DNA of 64,000 bases from Enterobacter sp. kpr-6 (GTDB lineage Bacteria; Pseudomonadota; Gammaproteobacteria; Enterobacterales; Enterobacteriaceae), in contig NZ_FOYH01000001.1 of assembly GCF_900116015.1 (NCBI RefSeq), positions 186,001 through 250,000 of the forward strand, in the 5' to 3' direction. The notes beneath the pieces are model-generated. The model ran no database searches, was not told where the DNA came from, and saw only the letters and a list, made by a program, of their open reading frames with translations. The translations under genes were made by a program, and so were the position numbers. Of this stretch, positions 18,614 through 28,154 are shown piece after piece; positions within the stretch are counted from its first letter, which is position 1; each line of letters opens with the position of its first letter.

Positions 18614-19540
18614 ATGAATAAGAAGTACGCGTTAATAATTAATATCGCCATGTTAGTTGTTGGTTTAATTGGTATATTAATCTATTTTGCAATCAATAAA
18701 AAACCAGCAGTGGTGGTCCAGGCACCACCAGTAGTTGAGCAGCAGGTAAAAGAACCTGAAGTCATCAAAGAAAATATTACTGTAGCTGTTGCCCAAAAAG
18801 ATTTAAAGAAAGGGAAATTATTAAATGCGGAAGATTTCGTACTTAAAACATTAAATATCCCTGAAGGTAGTAATGAAAAGGATTTATATGCTATATCAAA
18901 AAATATTGATAGTTGGATGACCGGGAACGATATTACGGCTGGTTCATATATACCAAAAGAGTCATTAATTGAACCTGGCAGCGAGCAATACGTTGCAATG
19001 TCAGTGCGGCCAGGAAATATAGTTTATGGTTTTTCAATAAAACAGACGGATAGTTATCTTTTTACAAATGCTCATGCTGGCGAAGGGTTAGATATTTACC
19101 TTTCTTATAATTTAATGAAGATAACAAATGAAAATGGGGATGTCAGCACAACACCTACAGTTAACACTACAGATGAAATCAACGATCGTCATTTTAAACT
19201 TCTAATGAAGAATAAAAAAATACTATTTATTAAAAGTAACAATTTAAAGGTTGGTGATAATCCGTTGACTAACGAAGGTTATGTTTTAGTCGAGTTAACA
19301 CCTGCAGAAGTCAGAACCTTAAAAGGACTGGATGACGCAAAATTATATATTTTCCCAACAACAGAAAATATGACTCAACTTGATTTCGCACATTCTGTAC
19401 TCGTTGGTAACGAGGGCCAGTGGCCAATTGATAATCGTGATATTTTATCTATAGATGTAAGAAGCGGTGGTGCGGGTGATAGTGTCACTGAGTACCGCGG
19501 TTCCGTTGAAACCAAAAAAGAGACGGAGGAAAAAGAGTAA
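18614..19540 (+). CDS. cpaB: CpaB/RcpC, Tad pilus assembly SAF-domain protein
   Basis: 308 residues from the ATG at 18614, chosen because TGAGGATATCC precedes it; the frame extends nine codons upstream without a good site. One membrane anchor at about 6-27, a Pro/Val linker, then an SAF domain at about 54-125 (NITVAVAQKDLKKGKLLNAEDF) and the RcpC/CpaB C-terminal region. Family members sit in the periplasm and are thought to link the secretin CpaC to peptidoglycan or to the pilus. It heads the main run of tad genes; cpaC starts 72 nt later. Confidence 0.85.
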   Translation: MNKKYALIINIAMLVVGLIGILIYFAINKKPAVVVQAPPVVEQQVKEPEVIKENITVAVAQKDLKKGKLLNAEDFVLKTLNIPEGSNEKDLYAISKNIDSWMTGNDITAGSYIPKESLIEPGSEQYVAMSVRPGNIVYGFSIKQTDSYLFTNAHAGEGLDIYLSYNLMKITNENGDVSTTPTVNTTDEINDRHFKLLMKNKKILFIKSNNLKVGDNPLTNEGYVLVELTPAEVRTLKGLDDAKLYIFPTTENMTQLDFAHSVLVGNEGQWPIDNRDILSIDVRSGGAGDSVTEYRGSVETKKETEEKE

Positions 19541-19612
19541 TTTGCTAAATAAAATAACGCATTTTTGCAAAATAATTTCTAAAAATACGTACTTTAACAA
19601 AAGGACAGATGT

Positions 19613-21028
19613 ATGTTAAGGATAGTGAAAGTATTAACAATATTACTATTTGCATTACCAGGATTAACCCCGCTCGCTTATGGTGAAGATTTAGTGCTTA
19701 AAGAAGGGCAAGCGAAAAATATTTCCACAACACAAAAAATAGATACTGTTTTTATTTCAAATCCGACAGTTGCAGATTATAAAGTCATAAACAATACAAA
19801 AATTGTCGTTTATGCAAAAGAAATTGGCGTTGCTGATTTAACAATTTATGGTGAAAAAGGAAAAGTTCTCAAAAAGATCAGCATTGCGGTTGATGGAATA
19901 GGAAGTGCATTGGCCGAAAAGGTCAATAAACAATATCCTGGTACGCATATCCAGATTGAACGCTTTATGAATGGTGATAAACTTGCGTACATTATTAAAG
20001 GTGATGTTGCTACAGAAGAGTTACGTGACCAAATTTATCAAACGGTAGGGAGTTTAGTAGGTGGGGAAAATAGAGTACGTGAAACCAAATTAAAAAGTGG
20101 TGGTTCAGAATCAGATGAAACTGATATTGATATGCTTACCAAAAAAATTTGGGATAATGTAATTGATCGCATGACAATAATCTCGTCACCTCAACAAGTT
20201 AATGTTAAATTGACGGTTGTAGAAGTAACTAAGCAATTTACAGATGCCTTAGGGATTGAATGGAGCAGTTTAACGTTAAATAGCATCATTAATAGTGGTA
20301 GCTCAGCCAATCCGACCGGAGTATTCAGCCTCATCGGTTTTAAAGGTGGTTTTGATGCGCAAAATATTAGTACAGTGATTAATGCAGTTAAAGACGACAG
20401 CATTGCTCGAGTGATGGCGCAACCCAATTTAACCGTTCTTTCGGGAGAGTCAGCAAATTTCCTTGTAGGAGGTGAAATTCCAATTGTTACGGATGGCGGT
20501 GATGATAATGAAACGACTATTACATATAAAGAATATGGTATACGTCTTAACATTGGCGCAAAAGTAAACCGCTCGGATAAGATCCGATTATTTATCTCGA
20601 ATGAATTGAGTAATATTACCGGTAGTTATACATATAATTCTTATGCTATTCCGACAATAAATACCCGGAGAACGCAATCAACAATTGAACTTGCAGATGG
20701 TGATAGCTTTGTTATCAGTGGCCTGCTGACTGAGTCAGATAAAGAGTCCTTATCGAAGGTGCCATTTGCCGGTGATATTCCTATTTTGGGCGCATTTGCT
20801 CGCAACTCGCAAACTGAAAGAGAAAAAAGCGAATTGGTTGTATTTGCAACAGTGAAATTAGTTAAGCCTATTTCTGCAACTGAAAATTATCAGATACCTA
20901 CTCCTCGGTTCCATAAAACCTCAGTAAACAAGTTATTCTTTAATGTTGGTGTAGCTGACGAACATAAAGACAGACTAACCAGGGATGAGGGTCGTGAGTT
21001 TATTTCACGTGGTGGCTTTGTTCGATAA
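19613..21028 (+). CDS. cpaC: CpaC/RcpA, Tad outer-membrane secretin
   Basis: 471 residues. Signal peptide MLRIVKVLTILLFALPGLTPLAYG. An N-terminal BON-like/pilus N domain (about 26-150) includes DTVFISNPTVADYKVINNTK. The C-terminal secretin domain (about 240-430) has VMAQPNLTVLSGESANFLVG then GEIPIV, and the conserved FVISGLLTESDKESLSKVPF then AGDIPILGAFAR. It forms the outer-membrane ring through which the Flp fibre exits. AAAGGA precedes the ATG. The 45 residues after the secretin core are unusual in length and end RGGFVR. Confidence 0.92.
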   Translation: MLRIVKVLTILLFALPGLTPLAYGEDLVLKEGQAKNISTTQKIDTVFISNPTVADYKVINNTKIVVYAKEIGVADLTIYGEKGKVLKKISIAVDGIGSALAEKVNKQYPGTHIQIERFMNGDKLAYIIKGDVATEELRDQIYQTVGSLVGGENRVRETKLKSGGSESDETDIDMLTKKIWDNVIDRMTIISSPQQVNVKLTVVEVTKQFTDALGIEWSSLTLNSIINSGSSANPTGVFSLIGFKGGFDAQNISTVINAVKDDSIARVMAQPNLTVLSGESANFLVGGEIPIVTDGGDDNETTITYKEYGIRLNIGAKVNRSDKIRLFISNELSNITGSYTYNSYAIPTINTRRTQSTIELADGDSFVISGLLTESDKESLSKVPFAGDIPILGAFARNSQTEREKSELVVFATVKLVKPISATENYQIPTPRFHKTSVNKLFFNVGVADEHKDRLTRDEGREFISRGGFVR

Positions 21029-21044
21029 ACAAGGGTAGCAAATT

Positions 21045-22184
21045 ATGTTGGACTTAACAAAAATCAATAAAAGAAGTGTAGAAAATAAAACGACAATTTC
21101 TTCAGTAGGTTCTGCTACCATTATATCTTCACGTCCGCATATTATCTCCGCCATATCCATTCAAATTCGAATGAATGGTGGGCATGACGTTAATGTTATT
21201 GCCGAGTTTTTTGATAATATTGTCGACAATAAAGATATGCTTTCCAGTGAGTATATAATTGTTGATATAGAAGATTATCGTGACATTGCTGGTATTCAAC
21301 AAAAAATAAAATATCTTTTCCCTGTGACCAGTAAAAAAATATTTGTTGGGGATGTAGACTCGATCAGTTTTTATGACGAAATGAAGCGTATGGGTGCATT
21401 ATATTTGCACCTTGATTCTCAAATGATGCTATTGGGTACGGCAATAAAAAAAGCGGGTGAAATAGGTTCAGAAATCAGTTATACGCAAAAAATCAGTGTT
21501 CTCGGCTGTAAGGGTGGATGTGGTAGTACTCTTATGGCTTTTCAGCTTTATAAGGCAATAGGCGAACTTAGCCATTTGCCTACTTTATTAGTCCAAGGAC
21601 ATACCGGAACGCCGGATCTGGACCTTATATCAGATGTGGCGTTACAACGTGATGGCGTAATTACTCATGTAAGCCCTTACCAGGCTATGAAAATTGCTAC
21701 AGAAGAAGAACAATGGCAATTTGATGCCCCAGATTTTAAAAATTACAATGTGGTAATTTTTGAACATAATGTTTCAACGCAGGCTCGAGATAAGCTCGCA
21801 TATATAGTTCCAGAGTCTGACTTTATATTTATTGTTGTAACACGAGAGTTATCGGCGGTACGTAACGCTCGATTAATTATTGATGAGTTAGAACGTACAG
21901 CACCTACTCATGATGGGAATAAAACATTCTCGAAGAATATAATTATTTTAAATGAAAATCACCTTTCACGCCCGAACGATTTATCAAACGAAGATATTGA
22001 AAATTATTTAGGGAAGAAAATAGATATTTATTGTTCATACATAAAAGATCTTGCAAAGAAAAAAACAACATCGGAGTTAGATCTTTTTGTCGCAAAAATG
22101 CTGGGAAAAAAACCTGGTAATGAAAAAAGCCATGACAAAAACAGTAAAATATTAAATATTTTGAGGTTTAATAAGAAAAAATAA
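21045..22184 (+). CDS. cpaE: CpaE/TadZ, MinD-like ATPase that localises the Tad machine
   Basis: 379 residues. Residues about 30-135 resemble an atypical receiver domain; residues 148-340 are a ParA/MinD-type fold with ISVLGCKGGCGSTLMAFQL. The P-loop KGGCGST (156-162) lacks the second Lys of canonical deviant Walker A motifs (GKT/S), as is usual in TadZ. TadZ proteins set the polar position of the Tad apparatus. The C-terminal tail is Lys-rich. It is a likely partner for the GTPase/Roadblock proteins encoded downstream (inference). Confidence 0.85.
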   Translation: MLDLTKINKRSVENKTTISSVGSATIISSRPHIISAISIQIRMNGGHDVNVIAEFFDNIVDNKDMLSSEYIIVDIEDYRDIAGIQQKIKYLFPVTSKKIFVGDVDSISFYDEMKRMGALYLHLDSQMMLLGTAIKKAGEIGSEISYTQKISVLGCKGGCGSTLMAFQLYKAIGELSHLPTLLVQGHTGTPDLDLISDVALQRDGVITHVSPYQAMKIATEEEQWQFDAPDFKNYNVVIFEHNVSTQARDKLAYIVPESDFIFIVVTRELSAVRNARLIIDELERTAPTHDGNKTFSKNIIILNENHLSRPNDLSNEDIENYLGKKIDIYCSYIKDLAKKKTTSELDLFVAKMLGKKPGNEKSHDKNSKILNILRFNKKK

Positions 22185-22220
22185 ATTTTAGTTTTATTAA
22201 TTACTGATCATGGATGATAT

Positions 22221-23510
22221 ATGAATAAGTCGGCTTCGATCGTTTATTTTAGGCAGGAAGTTCTTAAGAGCATTGATCTAGAACAGATTGAAAATATAAA
22301 GGAAAATAGAGGTGAGTTAATTAATGAAGTTAATTCTGTTATACGCACTGTAATTAATAACAATCGCACAGAGAATTATCTATCAGCGCCAGAACGACAA
22401 GAGTTATGTGAGCTTGTTGTTGATGAAATTACAGGATACGGGCCATTACGAGAATTAATGGAAGATGATTCAATCAGTGATATTCTCGTTAATGGCCCCA
22501 ACCGAATTTTTGTTGAGCGTAAAGGTAAATTAGAGCTTTCTGAACGGCAGTTTATAAATAATGAGCAATTAACCGATATTGCCAGACGACTGGTGGGTAA
22601 AGTTGGCAGACGCATTGATGACGCGCAACCGTTAGTGGATGCTCGTATGCCAGATGGTAGTCGATTGAATGTTGTTATTTCACCCATATCGATTGATGGC
22701 ACATCCATGTCAATCCGTAAATTCGGTAAAGGCAATATAAATTTAGGTGATTTAATAAAGTTTGGCAGTATGAATGAGACAATGGCAAATTTTCTGGTTA
22801 TTGCCAGCCGCTGTCGAGTAAACATTATCGTATCTGGTGGTACGGGGTCCGGTAAAACAACGCTTTTAAACGCCATGTCTCAGTATATCGATGAAAGTGA
22901 ACGAGTGTTGACACTCGAAGATGCTGCAGAATTACGATTACAGCAAACTCATGTTTTGAGGCTTGAAACCAGGCTGGCAGGTTCTGAAAATCAGGGGCAA
23001 ATTAGTATGCGCAATCTGGTGATAAACGCATTACGTATGCGGCCAGATCGTATCATTATTGGTGAGTGTCGTGGCCCTGAGGCTTTCGAAATGCTTCAGG
23101 CTATGAACACTGGGCATGATGGGTCAATGTCTACGCTACATGCAAACAATCCCAGAGATGCAATAGCACGTCTGGAAAGTATGATAATGATGGCCAATGC
23201 TTCATTGCCTCTAATTGCTATTCGGCGAAATATTTCAACAGCGGTTAACATCATCGTTCAGGCTTCACGTTTACCAGATGGCTCAAGAAAAGTTACAAAT
23301 ATTTCTGAAATAATGGGGATGGAAGGGGAGAATATTATTCTACAAGATATTTTTGCATTTAATGCTAACCCGGAAAGAGACCATAACGGGATGATTGTAG
23401 GAACTTTTACAAACAATGGCCTCTTACAACGTTCTGCGGTATACCGCCAGGCGTTAGTACACGGTTATTTAGATCCGTTACGACAACTTTTTGGAAATAA
23501 AGTATCATGA
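22221..23510 (+). CDS. cpaF: CpaF/TadA, Tad pilus assembly and retraction ATPase
   Basis: 429 residues. N-terminal helical domain, then DEITGYGPLRELMEDDSISD, Walker A GGTGSGKTT (206-214), the Asp-box LTLEDAAELRL, Walker B RPDRIIIGECRG (264-275) and the His-box GSMSTLHANN (291-300). These define the CpaF branch of secretion ATPases, in which one bifunctional motor drives both extension and retraction. It overlaps tadB by 4 nt (ATGA). Confidence 0.95.
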   Translation: MNKSASIVYFRQEVLKSIDLEQIENIKENRGELINEVNSVIRTVINNNRTENYLSAPERQELCELVVDEITGYGPLRELMEDDSISDILVNGPNRIFVERKGKLELSERQFINNEQLTDIARRLVGKVGRRIDDAQPLVDARMPDGSRLNVVISPISIDGTSMSIRKFGKGNINLGDLIKFGSMNETMANFLVIASRCRVNIIVSGGTGSGKTTLLNAMSQYIDESERVLTLEDAAELRLQQTHVLRLETRLAGSENQGQISMRNLVINALRMRPDRIIIGECRGPEAFEMLQAMNTGHDGSMSTLHANNPRDAIARLESMIMMANASLPLIAIRRNISTAVNIIVQASRLPDGSRKVTNISEIMGMEGENIILQDIFAFNANPERDHNGMIVGTFTNNGLLQRSAVYRQALVHGYLDPLRQLFGNKVS

Positions 23511-24421
23511 TGATAATAATCATTTCTCTGGCTATGTTATTTTTAGGTGCGGTGCAAATTTACCTTTCCGTCAAAAATACCAAAGAGATAAAAGCTAAAT
23601 TATTTTCTACTAACGTTATAGCGAGTCAAGAGGAAGAGGTTAAAAAACAAGCGCTGAATAATTTCCTTATTGCGCTAAGTGCAAAGCTTAAAAAAATCCG
23701 TGTGAACTTAATAGGTAAGAATAACGAACTATTTGCAAAGCACCTGGCAATTATTATTGTAGCATGCGGGGTTGTTTTATATGTCAATATGGAATTTTTG
23801 AATTTTGATAAAATCATTATGTTATCTGTGACTATACTTGCTGGTTTTTATATTTTATATATTCAGCAAGTCAAGAAAAGTCGTCGTGATTTTGAAAGGG
23901 ATTTTTCAGAAGCATTAAATATCATTAACAGTGCTGTGAGAGTAGGCCGACCAGTTATGCAAGGATTTGAGGAGTGTGGCCGAGTTATTGATAGCGATTT
24001 TGGGCGCGAATTTAAAAGAATTTTAATGCGTCTGGATATCGGTGATGAACCAGAACGAGTATTTATGGATTCATACTCACGTTATCCATATAGTGAATAT
24101 TTCTCATTTGTCATTACGGTGCTGATTAATATGAAAGGCGGAGGACAGGTTAGTGAAGTAATGTCTCGTTTAACGATGTTAATTTCTGCGAGCAAGATAT
24201 TAGAAAGAAAGAAAATAGCTATGACAGCCGAAGCAAGAATGTCAGTAAAGGTTTTGGTCATAATACCTGTCTTTTTTTTCCTTTTCTTGAAATTTGTTGC
24301 CCCTGACAATTTTGAAGTATTAATAGGAACAGATGCTGGGAAATACATTCTTTACTATGCACTGGGAAGTATATTGACAGGCTTGCTTATCGTTTGGTCA
24401 ATGATGAATAAGGTAGGGTAA
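23507..24421 (+). CDS. tadB: TadB, inner-membrane platform protein
   Basis: 304 residues. Two N-terminal membrane segments flank a basic loop; the T2SSF/GspF-type cytoplasmic domain (about 120-255) reads FERDFSEALNIINSAVRVGR then PVMQGFEECGRV, and closing membrane segments follow. With TadC it forms the platform driven by the CpaF motor. The start overlaps cpaF, and tadC starts 2 nt after the stop, so these genes are translationally linked. Confidence 0.9.
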   Translation: MMIIIISLAMLFLGAVQIYLSVKNTKEIKAKLFSTNVIASQEEEVKKQALNNFLIALSAKLKKIRVNLIGKNNELFAKHLAIIIVACGVVLYVNMEFLNFDKIIMLSVTILAGFYILYIQQVKKSRRDFERDFSEALNIINSAVRVGRPVMQGFEECGRVIDSDFGREFKRILMRLDIGDEPERVFMDSYSRYPYSEYFSFVITVLINMKGGGQVSEVMSRLTMLISASKILERKKIAMTAEARMSVKVLVIIPVFFFLFLKFVAPDNFEVLIGTDAGKYILYYALGSILTGLLIVWSMMNKVG

Positions 24422-24422
24422 T

Positions 24423-25280
24423 ATGTCATATTTTATCTTTTTTATGATTTTTTTAATGGGTTTGAGGGGGGTGATATTTTTAGTCTATAGAAAACAGCGT
24501 ATTAAAAAAGTTGAAAAGTTAGTAAACTTTAGTATTAATGCTACTGATAGAAGCAATTTATTAGCAAACGGTTCTAATTTGATTGAAACTCAGTTGGAAA
24601 AAACCTTCAAAAAGAATAGCAAGGTTGTTTCTATTGCATCTGAGCTTGATAAAAACGTTAAAGTCAAAGCATTATTGTTCTCTTTTATAGCAGGCCCCAT
24701 TTTTATAATTGATTACATAGGATGGATCGAGTTAGATGATCAGATGTTGTTAATCACCCTGTTGGCTATACTTTCTGTAATCATCATCGTTCCAGCAAGA
24801 ATCCAGGCCATGGTGAGCGGGAATCGTATTCGTAGAATAACTAATGATATTCCTTACGCTATTGATCTCCTGGCGGTTTGCATACAATCTGGAATGACAG
24901 TTGAAGCATCATTGAGTTATATTGCTCGCAAAATGGAGGTGATTAATAAAGACCTTTCATCATTGTTAGTACGCACTGTGATGCGTGCAGATGTAAGCGG
25001 TATAAACGCTGCTCTCGAGCAACTTTCTTCAGAAATAAACAATGAAGAGCTCAGGATGTTATGCTCTGCTTTATTACAAAGTACTAAGTTTGGTTCTTCA
25101 ATATATGCTGTACTGATTGATTTATCTAAAGAGATCAGGCAAATGCATCTCTTGGCTATGGAAGAAAAAGTTGCTGCACTTTCTGCAAAAATGACGTTTC
25201 CAATGATTGCCTTTATTTTATTTCCCCTGATCGCAATCGTTGCGTGTCCGGGCCTTATTAAGATGAGCTCAACATGGTAA
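24423..25280 (+). CDS. tadC: TadC, inner-membrane platform protein
   Basis: 285 residues, paralogous to TadB. The T2SSF domain is at about 135-250: DIPYAIDLLAVCIQSGMTVE then ASLSYIARKM, and QMHLLAMEEKVAALSAKMTF then PMIAFILFP, with the final membrane helix. It overlaps tadD by 7 nt. Confidence 0.9.
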   Translation: MSYFIFFMIFLMGLRGVIFLVYRKQRIKKVEKLVNFSINATDRSNLLANGSNLIETQLEKTFKKNSKVVSIASELDKNVKVKALLFSFIAGPIFIIDYIGWIELDDQMLLITLLAILSVIIIVPARIQAMVSGNRIRRITNDIPYAIDLLAVCIQSGMTVEASLSYIARKMEVINKDLSSLLVRTVMRADVSGINAALEQLSSEINNEELRMLCSALLQSTKFGSSIYAVLIDLSKEIRQMHLLAMEEKVAALSAKMTFPMIAFILFPLIAIVACPGLIKMSSTW

Positions 25281-26566
25281 AAAAATTATTATCTGTATTT
25301 GTTACAATTGTGTCGCTTACGGGGTGTTCTCATGAACTTTCAAATGCTAGCGCGGATGCGCAAAAAGAATATATTCTTACTCAGTTGAACGATTATCAAG
25401 GCTTAATCGAAATATCCAGGAAAAAACTGAGCGCTAAGGATAATAATGATGAGCGATTTAATCTATCGCAGCTTTATCATAAAATAGGAGATTATAGTTC
25501 ATCGAATATTTATCTCGAACCATTAGTTAAAAAACATGGTGATGAAAAGTATCGATTGTTGCAAGCTAAAAATTATCTCGAACTTGGGCAGGAAGAAGAA
25601 TGTGAGATGGTTTTAAAAGATTTACTTGCAAATGATTCCACCAATGGAGAGCTGTGGAATTTAAACGGAAGTTTATTAGCGCAGCAGGGAAGGTATTCCG
25701 AGGCAATTAAATCTTTCGAGCATGCGCGTGGGTTGTTTTATAATGAATCAATTGTAATGAATAATCTGGCAATGATGGCTATTTTGCAACAAGATTATCC
25801 GAGCGCACGAAATTATTTGTTATCTTTATATTCCAGAAAACAATATAAACCGCAAACCGTATATAATTTGATTTATACCTTAGTAAAATTAAATGATTAT
25901 GAAAGTGCCAGGAAAATTATCAATGATGAAAGATTATACTCAGGCGATGTTAATGAATTGCTTTATTCATTGGCCAATTTGACGCCTAAGGAAAAATTTA
26001 ATTTAGAAATGCAATCTATAGCATCGACAAAAAAAGATGAAACAAAATTAACTGAAAATATCGTCACTGCAAAAGACCCCATCGTTACATCCGCCATCAG
26101 TCCTGAAAGTAATGCATTAACAGAAAATTCCGGTGTTAAGACTGAATCATCTGACATATGTGCTATCGAAATGAGCACGCAATTAAAAGCAGAAAATTTT
26201 ATCGGTAACATCAAAAATGGGAAAGAAATTAAAAAGATCAGCTTCTCTCCTGAACCTTCAGCAGGAAGGTTTACTTTATATTCCGCTTATCCTATTAACT
26301 ATATTGTCCATCCGCAAAAGTACAATAATCAAATTGAGCTGGAGTTATTTAATGCACAGCCGATAAAATCTTTGTACCAAACGCAGTTATCCATTCTGCA
26401 AAAGAATCCTGATATTAAATTGATTGATTTCACAAATAAAAATGATGGGAATGCTCTTTTGCGGATAGTGACAGGCAAGTGTATCGCAAGTAAAAAAATT
26501 GAGCGAAAAATCTCAAATGGAAATCTAAAGGAACAAATTAATATCAGCTTCACATACAAAGATTAA
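25274..26566 (+). CDS. tadD: TadD-like TPR lipoprotein
   Basis: 430 residues. Lipoprotein signal MVKKLLSVFVTIVSLTGC with lipobox LTGC, Cys18. TPR-like helical repeats cover about 60-215 (for example GELWNLNGSLLAQQGRYSEA then IKSFEHARGLF). A low-complexity Thr/Ser/Glu linker follows, and a C-terminal beta-rich region of about 130 residues that is not part of usual TadD proteins, which are near 250 residues. TadD acts like a pilotin, helping secretin assembly at the outer membrane. The extended C-terminus could contact the secretin or the cell wall (inference). Confidence 0.8.
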   Translation: MVKKLLSVFVTIVSLTGCSHELSNASADAQKEYILTQLNDYQGLIEISRKKLSAKDNNDERFNLSQLYHKIGDYSSSNIYLEPLVKKHGDEKYRLLQAKNYLELGQEEECEMVLKDLLANDSTNGELWNLNGSLLAQQGRYSEAIKSFEHARGLFYNESIVMNNLAMMAILQQDYPSARNYLLSLYSRKQYKPQTVYNLIYTLVKLNDYESARKIINDERLYSGDVNELLYSLANLTPKEKFNLEMQSIASTKKDETKLTENIVTAKDPIVTSAISPESNALTENSGVKTESSDICAIEMSTQLKAENFIGNIKNGKEIKKISFSPEPSAGRFTLYSAYPINYIVHPQKYNNQIELELFNAQPIKSLYQTQLSILQKNPDIKLIDFTNKNDGNALLRIVTGKCIASKKIERKISNGNLKEQINISFTYKD

Positions 26567-26661
26567 GTGATTAATTATCAGTATATGATTATATATGTGC
26601 TATAGAAGTAAAAAATCAGTAAATTTTGTTTCTTTGCTGCAAAATGGATTTGGGAGTGCGT

Positions 26662-27021
26662 ATGGAACATGAAGTAGATACTTTATTGGATGAAATATCA
26701 AAAATTGATGGCGTAAATAAAGTTGCAGTAATAAACAATATAACAAAAAAAATTGAACGCTGCATTAACATACATGATAGATGCGATGCTTTAGTGCAGG
26801 CTATGAGTGACGTCGTAAGAGTGAATATGAAATACTCCCGTCTTACGGAAAAACATAACGAGATAGAAGATGTTCTTATTACATATTCTGATGAAATTCA
26901 TCTTCTTAAACCACTTTTCCGTACAGCAAAATACTTCATCTATATAAGCATTTCTCGCGGTGCAAACATTGCTCTTACACGCCTGAGGTTAAACGAGACC
27001 TTAGAGCGTTATTTGAAATAG
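26662..27021 (+). CDS. Roadblock/LC7-like small protein, paralogue of the one at 33039
   Basis: 119 residues from the ATG at 26662, which has GGGAG 6-7 nt before it; the frame extends upstream to a TTG without a ribosome site. I read it as Roadblock-like because its C-terminal half aligns with the 33039 protein: IEDVLITYSDEIHLLKP against IDDILITLGKQYHIICP, then FIYISISRGANIALTRLRLN against FIYFVLDKTKANLALARHHV. The N-terminus also shares the L-x-I-x-GV pattern. Such proteins dimerise and act as regulators or GTPase-activating partners of small Ras-like GTPases. It lies in the tad operon, after tadD. Confidence 0.6.
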   Translation: MEHEVDTLLDEISKIDGVNKVAVINNITKKIERCINIHDRCDALVQAMSDVVRVNMKYSRLTEKHNEIEDVLITYSDEIHLLKPLFRTAKYFIYISISRGANIALTRLRLNETLERYLK

Positions 27022-27102
27022 CGGTTTGCTTAAGATTAACCAGGATGATTTTCTGTAAATGCAGACAAGTCATTATTCATTAACTTACTTAAGGGGATTA
27101 TT

Positions 27103-27618
27103 ATGAATTTTCATAAATTGCCTTTCGATATACAGACGCCAGAACAGAAAGAACAATTGGATGATGTTAAAGAGATTGAAGAAATCAAAGAAAAACCTGC
27201 TGAGAAAGATGTTAGCAATATTTCAGAAGAACTCATTGTGGCGCTAAAATCTGAGTTAAAGTCGTTTTCTCAGGATAATCAGATAATTAAAAATGTATTA
27301 ATATCAACGGCGGATGGGTTTGAAGTTGCTTCATTATTTACCGCTGGGTATGAACTTCATATAAGAAAGGTATCCGCATTAACAAGTTCTTTATTGGGTA
27401 TAAGTTCTGCTATGTTAAAAGAAGTTGGTAAAGGTGAGCAAAATGCTGTTTTCATGGAAAGCGATGACAGCATGATTCTTTTTAACCGAATACCTGCTGC
27501 TCAAAGAATGCTGTGCTTGATGGCTGTAACAAGCAAAGATGAATCAATAGGGCAAATATTTTGGCGAGTACGTAAGCTTTCAGACAATGTAGTTGAAATC
27601 TGTAATCAACATATTTAA
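27103..27618 (+). CDS. Roadblock/LC7 (MglB-like) domain protein
   Basis: 171 residues. An acidic, charged N-terminal extension (about 1-45, rich in E and K) precedes a Roadblock/LC7 domain at about 55-165: KNVLISTADGFEVASLF, the helix KVSALTSSLLGISSAMLKEV, the strand QNAVFMESDDSMILFNRIP, and the last helix IGQIFWRVRKLSDNVVEI. It is closer to canonical MglB-type Roadblock proteins than the two shorter ones here. MglB-like dimers control the nucleotide state of MglA-type GTPases. AAGGGG lies before the ATG. It is not known as a standard Tad component. Confidence 0.75.
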   Translation: MNFHKLPFDIQTPEQKEQLDDVKEIEEIKEKPAEKDVSNISEELIVALKSELKSFSQDNQIIKNVLISTADGFEVASLFTAGYELHIRKVSALTSSLLGISSAMLKEVGKGEQNAVFMESDDSMILFNRIPAAQRMLCLMAVTSKDESIGQIFWRVRKLSDNVVEICNQHI

Positions 27619-27635
27619 ATTTGCAAGGTTATATC

Positions 27636-28133
27636 ATGAATAATGCTTTTCTGTTTGATTGTGCTGTTAAGTTATGCTGTTCTGACCATGTGAGTGGCTT
27701 TATTTCAGCGAAACCCGTTATTGATACGCGTGAAAAACTCACCGAGCAACGTCTTAATTATGTTTATCAATTAGTAAACAAGGTTAAAGAAAAAATTCAG
27801 TCACAAAATCAAAGTGAGACTGAGGAGAAAGTAATATATTGCTTTAAAAAAGCAATTGAATTAACGTGTTCTGATATATCATGTGGTGTTATAGCAGTTG
27901 AGCCTATTCTATATGATCGTAACGACAAGATTTGTGAAACCATTGAGTTTTATTTTGATCTTACACTAGCTATGACATCTTCATTGCAAGTTTCTCCGGC
28001 TCTTCCTGCTAATATACAAAATTCATCCATTAATAATTCATCAGACTCTAAGAGTGCAGGTGGTTATAAAACAATAGTAGTTCCTGTTTACCAAAAAATG
28101 AAAAAAGCAAAATTAAAAAAAGGCAAAAGATAA
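27636..28133 (+). CDS. Unrecognised protein with an internal duplication, tad locus
   Basis: 165 residues from ATG 27636 (AAGG upstream; the frame extends to a TTG at 27621). Two copies of a roughly 45-residue unit are visible: AVKLCCSDHVSGFISAKPVI in residues about 9-28 and AIELTCSDISCGVIAVEPIL in about 82-101, each followed by a helix ending Y-V/F-x-L. The shared pattern is A(V/I)(K/E)L-CSD---G-I---(K/E)P. After that comes a Ser/Asn-rich linker and a strongly basic tail (KKAKLKKGKR). No signal peptide or membrane segment, so probably cytoplasmic. I recognise no family. Its place between a Roadblock gene and tadV suggests a partner of the G-protein module. Confidence 0.6.
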   Translation: MNNAFLFDCAVKLCCSDHVSGFISAKPVIDTREKLTEQRLNYVYQLVNKVKEKIQSQNQSETEEKVIYCFKKAIELTCSDISCGVIAVEPILYDRNDKICETIEFYFDLTLAMTSSLQVSPALPANIQNSSINNSSDSKSAGGYKTIVVPVYQKMKKAKLKKGKR

Positions 28134-28154
28134 AAGATATTGTTCTGAAACCTA

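Noticed and set aside
26626-26661. N-terminal extension of the Roadblock-like protein
   Set aside because: It begins with TTG and has no ribosome site, while ATG 26662 has GGGAG at proper spacing.
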